DNA of 64,000 bases from Vibrio sp. FE10 (GTDB taxonomy: Bacteria > Pseudomonadota > Gammaproteobacteria > Enterobacterales > Vibrionaceae). Position 1 is the first letter of the stretch. Every line of letters starts with the position of its first letter. The notes under the pieces were generated by a model that saw only the letters and a program-made list of their open reading frames with translations, ran no database searches and was not told the DNA's origin. Below are positions 44,484 through 53,513 of the stretch, piece by piece. The stretch covers positions 930,001 to 994,000 of the forward strand of contig NZ_AP028068.1 of NCBI RefSeq assembly GCF_030297155.1, written 5' to 3'. The position numbers and the translations under genes are program-made.

Positions 44484-45290
44484 TTAATGGGCACTAAATA
44501 GGTCTTGTAAAAGCGTCGCTAACCCTGTCTTATCATCATTGTTTTTGGGCGTGATTAGGTTGGCTGAGCTTTTTACGGTGTCATCTGCATTTTGCATTGC
44601 GATGCCAAGTCCTGCTGCTTTAAGCATCGAAATGTCATTGTGGTTATCACCAATCGCGACACACTGCTCTAGGCTGATACCGAGCGGCTCAATGTAGCGA
44701 GTCAAGGCATTGCCTTTGCTATTACCTGTTGCTGCGAAATCGACACGATCAATCCAAGATCGTTCGCCGTTGAAGTTCTCTTTCACAAAAGGAATCTCTG
44801 CGAATGTGTTTACTTCACCTTCAACGACAAATTTCCACACATACTCTGAAATTTGTGCTTCATGTTGGAAGTCGTCGACCTTTTGAATGTTTGGTCGCTG
44901 GCTTTCTGGAAAGGTTTGAGACCACGTCAGTAGCGCTTCCATGTATTCAATAGGGCGTGCTCTCGAGTAGAGCATTGCATCACGCACATACATCACCATC
45001 TTCAGATCATGAGCTTGAGATAGGGTGATAAACTCAGCCGCAATTTCTTTGTCGATTGCGTTTTCTTGAATGACCGTATCGTTCTGGTAATCAAAGATGT
45101 AAGTGCCATTGCAACAAATTATTGGAGTCGATAAACCAAGCAGATCGTAATAAGGTTTTGCCGCGACATGATGGCGACCCGTAACGATAACCACATGAGT
45201 GTGTTGAGCGACTTGCTTGATGGCTTCAACTAACTCTTGGCTAATAGTGTGCTGCGAGTTGAGCACCGTCCCATCGAGATCTAACGCCAA
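44484..45290 (-). CDS. Cof-type HAD hydrolase in the yia-like operon
   Basis: The product (268 residues from the TTG at 45290) has DLDGTVLNSQH near the N terminus, VTGRHH (~37), a Cof cap domain and AIGDNHNDISML (~214). It is the paralogue of the HAD at 33671. No ATG or GTG lies in frame after the upstream stop at 45314-45312; the paralogue's MYK start aligns with CTG-TAT-AAG at 45308. Start is therefore CTG or TTG, with weak ribosome site. Substrate unknown. Confidence 0.85.
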   Translation of the reverse strand: MALDLDGTVLNSQHTISQELVEAIKQVAQHTHVVIVTGRHHVAAKPYYDLLGLSTPIICCNGTYIFDYQNDTVIQENAIDKEIAAEFITLSQAHDLKMVMYVRDAMLYSRARPIEYMEALLTWSQTFPESQRPNIQKVDDFQHEAQISEYVWKFVVEGEVNTFAEIPFVKENFNGERSWIDRVDFAATGNSKGNALTRYIEPLGISLEQCVAIGDNHNDISMLKAAGLGIAMQNADDTVKSSANLITPKNNDDKTGLATLLQDLFSAH

Positions 45291-45308
45291 TAGCTTGTGC
45301 TTATACAG

Positions 45309-45332
45309 GACTTATGCGGTGATGACTTATGC
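45309..45332 (-). repeat. Short direct repeat before the HAD start
   Basis: GACTTATGC occurs twice at a 15-bp period (45309-45317 and 45324-45332, plus strand), in the sgbE-HAD gap. Confidence 0.4.
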
Positions 45333-45344
45333 ATGTGCGAGGCC

Positions 45345-46055
45345 TTACTTCTGTCCGTAGTATGAGTTCTTGCCGTGTTTACGGTTGTAGTGTTTATCTA
45401 GCAGCTCAGGTTGAATCGCTACTTCTGGACTGATAGCGCGAGTGGCTGTTGCCATGGCAGCAATCTCTTCCATTACCACTGCATTGTGCACTGCATCTGA
45501 ACCATCCTTGCCCCATGTAAATGGTGCGTGGCCTGCGATGATGACACCTGGCATTGCTTGCGGGTCGATATCACGTTGGTTGAATTCTTCGATGATCACC
45601 AAGCCTGTGTTTTTCTCGTAATCAGATTCGATCTCAGCTTTTGTTAGCAGGCGAGTACAAGGTACATCACCGTAGAAGTAATCGGCGTGTGTTGTGCCCA
45701 GCGCTGGAATGTCTCGGCCGGCTTGTGCCCAAATTGTTGCGTTACGAGAGTGCGTGTGAACGATGCCGCCAATGGTTGGGAAGGCTTTGTAAAGCTCAAT
45801 GTGCGTAGCCGTGTCGCTTGAAGGGTTCAGCTTGCCTTCAATGCGGTTGCCTTCTAAATCGAGAACAACGATGTCATCTGCCGTCATTACATCGTATTCA
45901 ACACCTGACGGTTTTATTGCAATCACGCCACGTTCGCGGTCGATCTCAGAGACATTGCCCCAAGTGAAAGTCACTAAGCCATATTTAGGAAGCTGCAAGT
46001 TTGCTGCGAACACGCGTTCTTTTAATTCTTGGTATGTTTTTTGTTGTTGAGACAT
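45345..46055 (-). CDS. sgbE: L-ribulose-5-phosphate 4-epimerase (second copy, SgbE/YiaS-like)
   Basis: The 236-residue class II aldolase-fold paralogue of ulaF has HTHSR near residue 97, [11 protein letters not shown] and [11 protein letters not shown]. It makes D-xylulose 5-phosphate, the common product of both pathways. It follows the TRAP transporter on the minus strand after a hairpin-rich gap of 96 bp. Confidence 0.94.
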   Translation of the reverse strand: MSQQQKTYQELKERVFAANLQLPKYGLVTFTWGNVSEIDRERGVIAIKPSGVEYDVMTADDIVVLDLEGNRIEGKLNPSSDTATHIELYKAFPTIGGIVHTHSRNATIWAQAGRDIPALGTTHADYFYGDVPCTRLLTKAEIESDYEKNTGLVIIEEFNQRDIDPQAMPGVIIAGHAPFTWGKDGSDAVHNAVVMEEIAAMATATRAISPEVAIQPELLDKHYNRKHGKNSYYGQK

Positions 46056-46093
46056 TGTGTTTGCCCATGTTGGATTGAGTGAATGACGAGCGG

Positions 46094-46137
46094 ATTGCCT
46101 AGCTAAACTTCCTAGCTAAAAAAGAGGACTAGGCAAT
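46094..46137 (-). promoter_or_regulatory. Hairpin between the TRAP genes and sgbE
   Basis: ATTGCCTAG / CTAGGCAAT perfect stem with the repeated CCTAGCTAAA inside. On the minus strand it follows the substrate-binding gene and precedes sgbE. It could stabilise or attenuate the long transcript. Confidence 0.45.
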
Positions 46138-46151
46138 CGCACTCAATTACG

Positions 46152-47126
46152 TTACTTAGCTGCTAGTTTGATCTTGTTGATCATCACATCGCCATTTTTC
46201 TCGATGTAAGCGCTCCAAACTGGTTGGATAGCTTGTTGGAAAGCAGCACCATCAACGTCACGGTTTACTTGCATGCCGTTTGCTTCTAGTTGAGCAATCA
46301 TCTTGTCTTCTTTCTGGATGCTTAGCTCACGTTGCATTGCTACGGCTTCAGCAGAAACTTCTTCGATAATCTTTTGCTCATCTTCAGTTAGCTTGTCGAA
46401 CTTACGTAGGTTCATTGTTAGAACTAATGGTGAGTAAGCATGTTGTGTAAGGCTTAGGTATTTTTGTACTTCATCAAACTTGAAAGACAGCGTTACAGAA
46501 ATTGGGTGGTCTTGAGAGTCAACAACGCCGGTTTCAAGTGCTGTGTAGAGTTCTGATACTGGAAGTTGTTGCGGGTTAGCACCTAGCTCGTTGAACATGT
46601 CGTTTAGAGCTTTAGAACCATTCACACGCATTTGTAGGCCTTCAACATCAGAAGGAATACGAATAGGTTTTTCGTTGTTAGTCATGTTGCGGTAACCATT
46701 TTCAGGGAAACCTAGACCTTTAAGACCGAATTTTTCAAAGTTAGCTAAAACTTCTTTACCCGGTTCGCCGTCCAGTACTTTGTATGCGGTTTGACGATCT
46801 GGGAACATGAACGGCAGAGTGAATGCTGCAGATTCAGGCATTAGACCGTTGTAGTTGTTCAAGCCAACCATAGCCAAATCCACAATGCCTGCTCGAGAAC
46901 CATCGATCATCTGCTTATCACTGCCCAATTGACCTTGTGGGTAGATGTTTACTTTGATTTCGCCATTTGAACGAGCTTCAACTTCTTTCTTGAAGAACAA
47001 AGAAAGATCTTGTTGTAAGTCTGACTCTGGTGCTGCGTGCGCCAGTTTCAAAGTCGTAGCGGCAAAAGCGCTAGAGCTCATTGCGATAGTCGAAGCGAGT
47101 AAAGTAAGTTTTAGTAGGGTTTTCAT
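46152..47126 (-). CDS. yiaO: TRAP transporter substrate-binding protein (YiaO-like)
   Basis: The 324-residue DctP-family periplasmic protein has a signal peptide (cleavage after SSAFA, ~residue 22), followed by TLKLAHAAPESDLQQ and YPQGQLGSDKQ. The conserved arginine that binds the carboxylate should lie in the GLQMRVNGSKALNDMFNELGANP region (~155-177). It binds a sugar acid, probably 2,3-diketo-L-gulonate as in E. coli YiaO (inference). Third TRAP gene in the order of E. coli yiaMNO. Confidence 0.92.
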   Translation of the reverse strand: MKTLLKLTLLASTIAMSSSAFAATTLKLAHAAPESDLQQDLSLFFKKEVEARSNGEIKVNIYPQGQLGSDKQMIDGSRAGIVDLAMVGLNNYNGLMPESAAFTLPFMFPDRQTAYKVLDGEPGKEVLANFEKFGLKGLGFPENGYRNMTNNEKPIRIPSDVEGLQMRVNGSKALNDMFNELGANPQQLPVSELYTALETGVVDSQDHPISVTLSFKFDEVQKYLSLTQHAYSPLVLTMNLRKFDKLTEDEQKIIEEVSAEAVAMQRELSIQKEDKMIAQLEANGMQVNRDVDGAAFQQAIQPVWSAYIEKNGDVMINKIKLAAK

Positions 47127-47147
47127 TATTATTTTCTCCGTCGAGGA

Positions 47148-48428
47148 TTAACCAATGACAAACGACATTGGCACAGTGATAATGCTTGGGAAGATGACAA
47201 ACAGTGTGAGCAGAGCCATGTAAGCTGCGATGAAGGGCAATACACCTTTCACGGCGGTCGACATTGGTACTCTAGCTACACCACACACTACGTTTAGTAC
47301 GGTGCCTACAGGAGGCGTAATCAAGCCAATTGAACAGTTAATAACGAACAGTAGGCCGAAGTACGTTGGGTCAATTCCAGCCATCTTGATGACAGGCATT
47401 AAAAGGGGTACAAGGATTAGAATCGTTGGGCTCAAGTCCATAACCATGCCGACACAAAGTACGAGCAACATAATTACTGCCATTAACAGGCGTGGGCTAT
47501 CCACCAGTGGACCTAACATTTCTGCAAGTTGTTGAGGTAGCTGAGCAACTGTAATTAGCCACGCTGCAACCATTGCACAACCCACCAAGAACATAACCAT
47601 TGCGGTCGAGCGACCAGCGTTCAGTACGATGTGGTAGAACTTCTTAATCGAGAGCTCTTTGTACACAAACGTAGAGATGAAGATTGCGTAAGTTGCGGCT
47701 ACTACAGCGGCTTCCGTTGGTGTAAAGATGCCGAAGCGAATACCAACAATGATGATGACTGGCAGCATTAAGGCCCATACACCATCTTTAAGTGCTACGC
47801 GCTTTTCTGCTTTTGTCGCTTTTTCTGATGTTGCTAGGTTTTCTTTGCGGACTGTCCAGCGCCATACAAACATCAATGTCATACCCATTAATAAGCCAGG
47901 AACGATGCCGCCTAGGAATAGGTTTTTGATCGAGATACCGCCAGCAACACCTACAAGGATCAGAGGGATTGAAGGTGGAATAACGGGTGCTATGATACCG
48001 CCTGAAGCAAGTAAGCCCATTGAAGGTGCTTCTGGGTATTTCGCGGCTTTCATCATTGGGTAAAGAATACTGACCAAGGCTGCTGCATCTGCTACAGCTG
48101 AGCCAGAAAGGCCAGCAAGCAGTACCGAAGTCATGATTGCAACGTAACCCAAGCCACCTTGGCGATGACCAACGTAAGTGGTTGCTAGGCGAACAATACG
48201 CTGTGACAGGCCTCCTGATGCCATCACTTCACCCGCAATGAGGAAGAATGGAATGGCAAGCAGAGTGAAGCTGTCGACACCATTAATTAAAGACTGCGCA
48301 AGAATGTCTGCACTAAAGAAGTCCATGTGAAGCATCAGCGCCATTGAAGACAATAACAGTGCAAACGCAACAGGAAGACCAAGTAAGATTGAGACAATCA
48401 ATACCGATAAGAAAATGGCTAACGTCAT
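47148..48428 (-). CDS. yiaN: TRAP transporter large permease (DctM/YiaN-like)
   Basis: The 426-residue inner-membrane protein has about twelve hydrophobic segments. The family motif GGISIKNLFLGGIVPGLLMG and the IPPSIPLILVGVA segment are visible, with the conserved GLITPPVGTVLNVVCG. It forms the sodium-coupled channel with the small subunit. Its ATG overlaps the stop codon of the small permease (TAATG). Confidence 0.94.
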   Translation of the reverse strand: MTLAIFLSVLIVSILLGLPVAFALLLSSMALMLHMDFFSADILAQSLINGVDSFTLLAIPFFLIAGEVMASGGLSQRIVRLATTYVGHRQGGLGYVAIMTSVLLAGLSGSAVADAAALVSILYPMMKAAKYPEAPSMGLLASGGIIAPVIPPSIPLILVGVAGGISIKNLFLGGIVPGLLMGMTLMFVWRWTVRKENLATSEKATKAEKRVALKDGVWALMLPVIIIVGIRFGIFTPTEAAVVAATYAIFISTFVYKELSIKKFYHIVLNAGRSTAMVMFLVGCAMVAAWLITVAQLPQQLAEMLGPLVDSPRLLMAVIMLLVLCVGMVMDLSPTILILVPLLMPVIKMAGIDPTYFGLLFVINCSIGLITPPVGTVLNVVCGVARVPMSTAVKGVLPFIAAYMALLTLFVIFPSIITVPMSFVIG

Positions 48429-48916
48429 TATTCTTTCTCCTCATCTAAGCTATCTAGCTGCCAGTCGGGCTTGAAGATTCGAACAAAGGCAATCACGCCC
48501 ATTAACAAACCTGACACCACACCGGCTAAGTAAAACAATGCTGAAGGAAGCCCTGTAAGCTGAGAAATATCTGACCAGTTAGACATCATTTGACGGTATG
48601 AACCGACGTAAAGCATGCCTACAGAAATCAGTACTATTACCCAGCAGATACGTCTTAGTACGGGTACTGCTTTTGGGAAGAGTCGTTCAGAAAATTCCGC
48701 AACAGCGAGGTGTTCACCTCGGCGCAGCACAACGGCAGCACCGAGCATGACAACCCATACAAGACCAAGGCGAGATAGTTCTACAGAGGGACGAAGACCA
48801 GAAGAAAAGCCATAACGTAAAACTACGTTAGTAAATACGAGTGCAACCATACAGGTCAGAATGACCGCCATGATGACATCGATACTTTTCCAAATACTCT
48901 TTAATACACTTTGCAT
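48428..48916 (-). CDS. yiaM: TRAP transporter small permease (DctQ/YiaM-like)
   Basis: The 162-residue protein has four membrane segments. The DctQ signature is visible: VVLRYGFSSGLRPSVELSRLGLVWVVMLGAAVVLRRGEHLAV (R/E pattern). It pairs with YiaN. It lies 24 bases downstream of yiaK and is translationally coupled to yiaN. Confidence 0.92.
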   Translation of the reverse strand: MQSVLKSIWKSIDVIMAVILTCMVALVFTNVVLRYGFSSGLRPSVELSRLGLVWVVMLGAAVVLRRGEHLAVAEFSERLFPKAVPVLRRICWVIVLISVGMLYVGSYRQMMSNWSDISQLTGLPSALFYLAGVVSGLLMGVIAFVRIFKPDWQLDSLDEEKE

Positions 48917-48940
48917 AACGCTTTCCCTACCTTTGGCTAA

Positions 48941-49942
48941 TTACAGAGACGTAATTTGATCCCAAATTCCATCGTTAATTTCAATGCCGCCAGCTGCTTC
49001 GTGTTTCTTGATGAAGTTTTCAATTTCAGAACCAGCAATCATCACTGAACCCGTTTCAGCAGGCTCTGACTCAAGTACGTAATCGCGGATGCGCTTCATT
49101 TCTTGTGCGTAAGTGCTTTGGTCCATAGTCTTGCTTAGGTCGATAGCGATAAGGAATTGAGACACTCCAAACTCGCCACCCATATCTTCCGTCAGTGCTG
49201 GTACTGAGTGGCCGCCAGTGATTGCCGTTAGCATCATGTCTAGTACGATGGCCATCGATGAACCTTTCCAGAAACCCATTGGAAGTAGGCGTTTGTTTTC
49301 CCAAAGTACATGTGGGTCTTTTGTTAGCTCGCCGTTATTATCGAAGCCGCCAACAACAGGAAGTTCCTTGTCAGCAAGGACGAAGTTTTGCAGTTGACCA
49401 TAAGAGAATTGAGTCATTGAGCAATCAACAACAACGGGTGGATCGCCAGCCACTGCCATGATTAGAGGGTTTGAACCAACACGGTGATCTTTACCGCCCC
49501 ATGCAGGCATTACTGCGATTGAGTTGGTTGATGCAATTCCAGCAAAACCTTCACGAGCCATTTTCAATACGTAAGCCCCGCCACGCATCCAGTGGTTAGA
49601 ATTACGCATACCGACCATGCCAATGCCGTAGTCACGAGCCAATTCCATGGCACGCTCTGCACAGATAAGACCGTTAAGAACGCCAGGGCCGTAGTTACAA
49701 TCCCATTGCTCTAGTGCACCCATACTGTTAACGCATTCTGGTTCAGAATTTAATTTGATTTGACCTTTATCTACTTGGTCAATGAACACTGGAAAACGGT
49801 TGATGCCATGTGAGTAAGTACCTTCGTTTGCCATCTCAACAAAGCCAGCCGCAAGCTTGGTTGCCATTTTTGGTTTCATGTCACGATCCAAAAGGATTCG
49901 TTCGTATTCTTGTTGTAGTTTTTCTGTTGATACTAAAGGCAT
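48941..49942 (-). CDS. yiaK: 2,3-diketo-L-gulonate reductase
   Basis: The 333-residue Ldh_2/malate-lactate dehydrogenase-type enzyme agrees in length with E. coli YiaK (332). It contains EGTYSHGINRFPVFIDQ near residue 39, GMRNSNHWMRGGAY (~114-127) with the catalytic histidine, and GGKDHRVGSNPLIMA. It reduces 2,3-diketo-L-gulonate to 3-keto-L-gulonate with NAD(P)H. It is the first gene of the yia-like operon, with a strong GGAGA site and several palindromes upstream. Confidence 0.93.
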   Translation of the reverse strand: MPLVSTEKLQQEYERILLDRDMKPKMATKLAAGFVEMANEGTYSHGINRFPVFIDQVDKGQIKLNSEPECVNSMGALEQWDCNYGPGVLNGLICAERAMELARDYGIGMVGMRNSNHWMRGGAYVLKMAREGFAGIASTNSIAVMPAWGGKDHRVGSNPLIMAVAGDPPVVVDCSMTQFSYGQLQNFVLADKELPVVGGFDNNGELTKDPHVLWENKRLLPMGFWKGSSMAIVLDMMLTAITGGHSVPALTEDMGGEFGVSQFLIAIDLSKTMDQSTYAQEMKRIRDYVLESEPAETGSVMIAGSEIENFIKKHEAAGGIEINDGIWDQITSL

Positions 49943-50368
49943 CTGTGTTCTCCGATAAGTTGAATTCCATAATACGGAATTAATTATCGTTGTTATTCCG
50001 AAAATATTCTGTGAGCAAAGTTGCGAAATATTTCCTTATTAAGTTTTTCTCTAATAAGTGTTAAGCGGTTAAAAAACGGGACAAAAAGATTTTATAATTC
50101 CGCAATGCGAAACAAAAAGCGTGTTCAGGATCTGGTTTCTAAGACTAAATCGAATGAAATTCGATAATTTCGCGGGAATAAACTTGTCAAATTATGGAAT
50201 TCGAGCAAACAGTAACTTTACTGAATATAAAATAGTGGCGCTGAAATCTGAGGGAGTGGTCAAATTCAGAGAGCGAAATACGCACAGTTGAGCTGTCTTC
50301 TATATAGTGGTTTTGTTGTTTTGGAATTATTTATTGGTAGATCTCGTTAAGTTTTGGAGCCAACTTCT
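49943..50368. promoter_or_regulatory. Divergent control region of the yia-like operon and glycerate kinase
   Basis: About 425 bp with no gene. AATTCC/GGAATT arms at 49963-49968 and 49976-49981, ATTCCGAAAATATTC near 49995, GAAATATTTC at 50025-50034 and AATTCCGCAATGCGAAA near 50096 are related palindromes. They resemble IclR-type operators; the YiaJ-like regulator is the likely binder (inference). Confidence 0.55.
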
Positions 50369-51556
50369 ATGAAAATTGTTATTGCACCAGACTCGTTTAA
50401 AGAATCTCTATCGGCGGTATCGGTGGCGGCGTGTATTGAAAAGGGCTTTCGTGAAATCTTCCCTGACGCTGACTACGTGACCTTGCCTTTGGCTGATGGT
50501 GGCGAAGGTACGGTAGATGTATTGCTACAAGGCTTAGCCGGACAAAAGCGAACACATCAAGTGGAAGGGCCATTGGGCGCATTGGTTAATGCTGAATGGG
50601 CGATGCTTGAACCATCCGATCGCAACCCCAACAAAACGGCATTGATTGAAATTGCTGCCGCATCTGGTTTGGATTTATTGACACCAGAGCAACGTGATCC
50701 GTTGATTGCTTCGTCTTTTGGTACTGGGCAACTGATATTAGAAGCAATAGAGCAGGGTGCTCAAACGATCATTCTCGGATTGGGTGGTAGTGCGACCAAC
50801 GATGGTGGTGCAGGCATTGTACAAGCGTTAGGTGGACGCTTGTTAGTTAGCAAAGGGCAAGATGGCAAAGGGCAAGAGCTCAGCCGAGGCGGTGCTGCAC
50901 TTGCAGAACTCGCATCTATTGACCTTTCAGATTTAGATTCACGTTGTGCTGATATCGAGCTGATCGTAGCGTGCGATGTCGATAATCCGCTATGTGGTGA
51001 TAACGGTGCCAGTCATATATTTGGTCCGCAAAAAGGGGCGACCCCCGAGCAAGTATTGATGCTTGATACTGCGATTGCGAACTTTGCAAAAATTGCTGAA
51101 TCGCAAGGTTGTGTTAGTGGCGATGAACCCGTTCAAAAGCGCACGGGTTATGGCGCGGCTGGTGGTACGCCGATGGGGCTTGGTTTGATATTCAACATGC
51201 AAATTAAACCTGGTATCGAGATGGTATTGGATGTTTTGCAAGCCGATGACGTGTTGAAAGGTGCCGACCTTGTGATCACCGGTGAAGGGCAAATGGACAA
51301 CCAAACTCTGCAAGGCAAAACACCTTACGGCATTGCTAAACGTGCGAGCTTGCAAGGTATTCCGACTATAGGGATTGCCGGGTCATTAGGCACTGAAGTC
51401 GAAGCGCTTTACGGTGAAATGAGCAGCTTGTTCGGAACGGTAAGATCGCCCCAAACTTTGGAAAAAGTATTACAAGAGGCGGAGCTTAACTTAACAAGAA
51501 CGGCAAGAAATATCGCTGCGACTTTACGGTTAGGTCACAAAATATCGCAAAATTAG
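50369..51556 (+). CDS. Glycerate kinase (GarK/GlxK type I)
   Basis: The 395-residue protein begins MKIVIAPDSFKESLSA and contains LPLADGGEGTVDVL, GLGGSATNDGGAGIVQALGG and DLVITGEGQMDNQT, all conserved in class I glycerate kinases. It phosphorylates D-glycerate to 2-phosphoglycerate. It is slightly longer than E. coli GarK (381). The ATG at 50369 has GGAG upstream; an in-frame TTG at 50354 is less likely. Divergent from yiaK, it may handle sugar-acid breakdown products. Confidence 0.93.
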   Translation: MKIVIAPDSFKESLSAVSVAACIEKGFREIFPDADYVTLPLADGGEGTVDVLLQGLAGQKRTHQVEGPLGALVNAEWAMLEPSDRNPNKTALIEIAAASGLDLLTPEQRDPLIASSFGTGQLILEAIEQGAQTIILGLGGSATNDGGAGIVQALGGRLLVSKGQDGKGQELSRGGAALAELASIDLSDLDSRCADIELIVACDVDNPLCGDNGASHIFGPQKGATPEQVLMLDTAIANFAKIAESQGCVSGDEPVQKRTGYGAAGGTPMGLGLIFNMQIKPGIEMVLDVLQADDVLKGADLVITGEGQMDNQTLQGKTPYGIAKRASLQGIPTIGIAGSLGTEVEALYGEMSSLFGTVRSPQTLEKVLQEAELNLTRTARNIAATLRLGHKISQN

Positions 51557-51840
51557 CGAGTTATGATGAGAGAAGGAGAACCTTATAACTAGTTCATGAA
51601 GTCATGTAAGTTGATGATTATTATATTCTAAATATTATTATCAATATTGAATGATTATGATTTAGATCATTAATTTGATAGGTTTTATCCATGATAACGA
51701 TAATTACAAACGATTATATTTTACTTTGAGTCAGGCTTATTCTATATCCTTAATTGCTGCGTGGTTTTGTGTGATGAATAACCACCATACAGAAGTGAAG
51801 GTGCAGCAAAGATGCTGTACCTAAATGGTAATAAGGAATT
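51557..51840 (+). promoter_or_regulatory. katA upstream region with an OxyR-like site
   Basis: GATAGGTTTTATCCAT at 51677-51692 resembles the OxyR consensus half (GATAGGT..ACCTATC), and TGATTTAGATCA at 51658-51669 is a near FNR/CRP-like palindrome. The region is AT rich and holds no gene. OxyR control of catalase is common but here inferred. Confidence 0.45.
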
Positions 51841-51844
51841 GATG

Positions 51845-53296
51845 ATGAGTAAAAAACTAACTACAGCTGCGGGTTGTCCTGTTGCTCATAACCAGAATGT
51901 TCAAACTGCGGGTAAACGCGGGCCTCAACTGCTTCAAGATGTTTGGTTTTTAGAAAAAATGGCGCATTTTGACCGCGAAGTCATTCCAGAGCGTCGTATG
52001 CACGCGAAAGGTTCAGGCGCTTACGGTACATTTACGGTTACACACGACATCACAAAGTACACCAAGGCAAAACTGTTCTCTGAAATAGGTAAAAAGACCG
52101 ACTTGTTTGCACGTTTTACAACGGTAGCGGGTGAGCGTGGCGCAGCTGATGCAGAGCGTGATATACGCGGTTTTGCATTGAAGTTTTATACCGAAGAAGG
52201 TAACTGGGACATGGTGGGTAACAACACGCCCGTGTTCTTCTTACGTGATCCTCTTAAGTTCCCAGATCTAAACCATGCGGTTAAGCGTGACCCGCGCACA
52301 AACATGCGCAGTGCGAAGAACAACTGGGATTTCTGGACCTCTCTACCTGAAGCACTTCACCAAGTCACCATCGTAATGAGTGACCGTGGTATTCCTGCTA
52401 CTTACCGCCATATGCACGGTTTTGGTAGCCACACGTTCAGCTTTATTAACGCAGACAACGAGCGTTTCTGGGTGAAATTCCACTTCAAATCTCAGCAAGG
52501 CATTAAGAACTTGTCTGATGCAGAAGCAGGACAATTGATCGGTAATGATCGCGAAAGCCATCAACGCGACTTGCTAGACAGCATCGATAATCAAGACTTC
52601 CCGAAATGGACACTGAAAGTACAAGTGATGCCAGAAGCGGATGCAGCGAAAGTGTCTTACAACCCGTTCGATCTTACTAAGATCTGGCCACACGCAGATT
52701 ACCCATTGATTGAAGTGGGTGAGTTTGAATTGAACCGTAACCCACAAAACTTCTTCGCTGAAGTTGAGCAGTCGGCATTCAACCCTGCAAACGTGGTTCC
52801 GGGTATCAGCTTCTCACCAGACAAGATGCTGCAAGGTCGCTTGTTTGCTTACGGTGATGCGCAGCGCTACCGTTTAGGTGTTAACCATCAGCATATCCCA
52901 GTGAACGCTCCTCGTTGTCCTGTACACAGCTACCACCGTGATGGTGCGATGCGTGTTGATGGTAACTTTGGTAGCACATTGGGTTATGAGCCAAACAACG
53001 AAGGCCAATGGGCAGAGCAACCAGATTTTGCAGAACCAGCATTGAACCTAGATGGTGCTGCTGCGCACTGGGATCACCGCGAAGATGAAGATTACTTCTC
53101 GCAACCGGGTGACCTGTTCCGTCTGATGACACCAGAGAAGCAAGCGATTCTGTTTGATAACACTGCTCGTAACCTAGGCGGCGTGCCTAAAGAGATTCAA
53201 CTGCGTCACCTAAGACACTGTTACAAAGCCGATCCAGCTTATGGTGAAGGTATTGGTAAACTGCTTGAAATCGATGTGAGCGAATTTAAGTCGTAA
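51845..53296 (+). CDS. katA: Monofunctional heme catalase (small subunit, clade 3)
   Basis: The 483-residue enzyme decomposes hydrogen peroxide. The distal histidine lies in [14 protein letters not shown] (~residue 54), the asparagine in [11 protein letters not shown] (~127) and the proximal heme tyrosine in [14 protein letters not shown] (~337). Length and NADPH-binding-like region fit clade 3 catalases. The ATG at 51845 is chosen from AAGGA spacing and from [10 protein letters not shown] at the start. A terminator follows. Confidence 0.95.
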   Translation: MSKKLTTAAGCPVAHNQNVQTAGKRGPQLLQDVWFLEKMAHFDREVIPERRMHAKGSGAYGTFTVTHDITKYTKAKLFSEIGKKTDLFARFTTVAGERGAADAERDIRGFALKFYTEEGNWDMVGNNTPVFFLRDPLKFPDLNHAVKRDPRTNMRSAKNNWDFWTSLPEALHQVTIVMSDRGIPATYRHMHGFGSHTFSFINADNERFWVKFHFKSQQGIKNLSDAEAGQLIGNDRESHQRDLLDSIDNQDFPKWTLKVQVMPEADAAKVSYNPFDLTKIWPHADYPLIEVGEFELNRNPQNFFAEVEQSAFNPANVVPGISFSPDKMLQGRLFAYGDAQRYRLGVNHQHIPVNAPRCPVHSYHRDGAMRVDGNFGSTLGYEPNNEGQWAEQPDFAEPALNLDGAAAHWDHREDEDYFSQPGDLFRLMTPEKQAILFDNTARNLGGVPKEIQLRHLRHCYKADPAYGEGIGKLLEIDVSEFKS

Positions 53297-53320
53297 TCAA
53301 TAAACTCGTTTAAATAGTTA

Positions 53321-53356
53321 GAAGGCCGTTGAGTTAATCACTCAATGGCCTTTTTT
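53321..53356 (+). terminator. katA terminator
   Basis: AAGGCCgTTGAG pairs with CTCAAtGGCC (stem with a mismatch), then TTTTTT. Confidence 0.85.
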
Positions 53357-53513
53357 GATCTCGCTGCTCATCAAGACACCCTAAATCATTGAAAAACTGA
53401 GCTATCTATGTTGATAGCTTTTACCTATCGAATTGATAAACACATCCCATTATCTTTATAAGATGGACGGGATTATCCTGCAGCTATCAGTTTATAAAGT
53501 AATAGAGTTTGAG

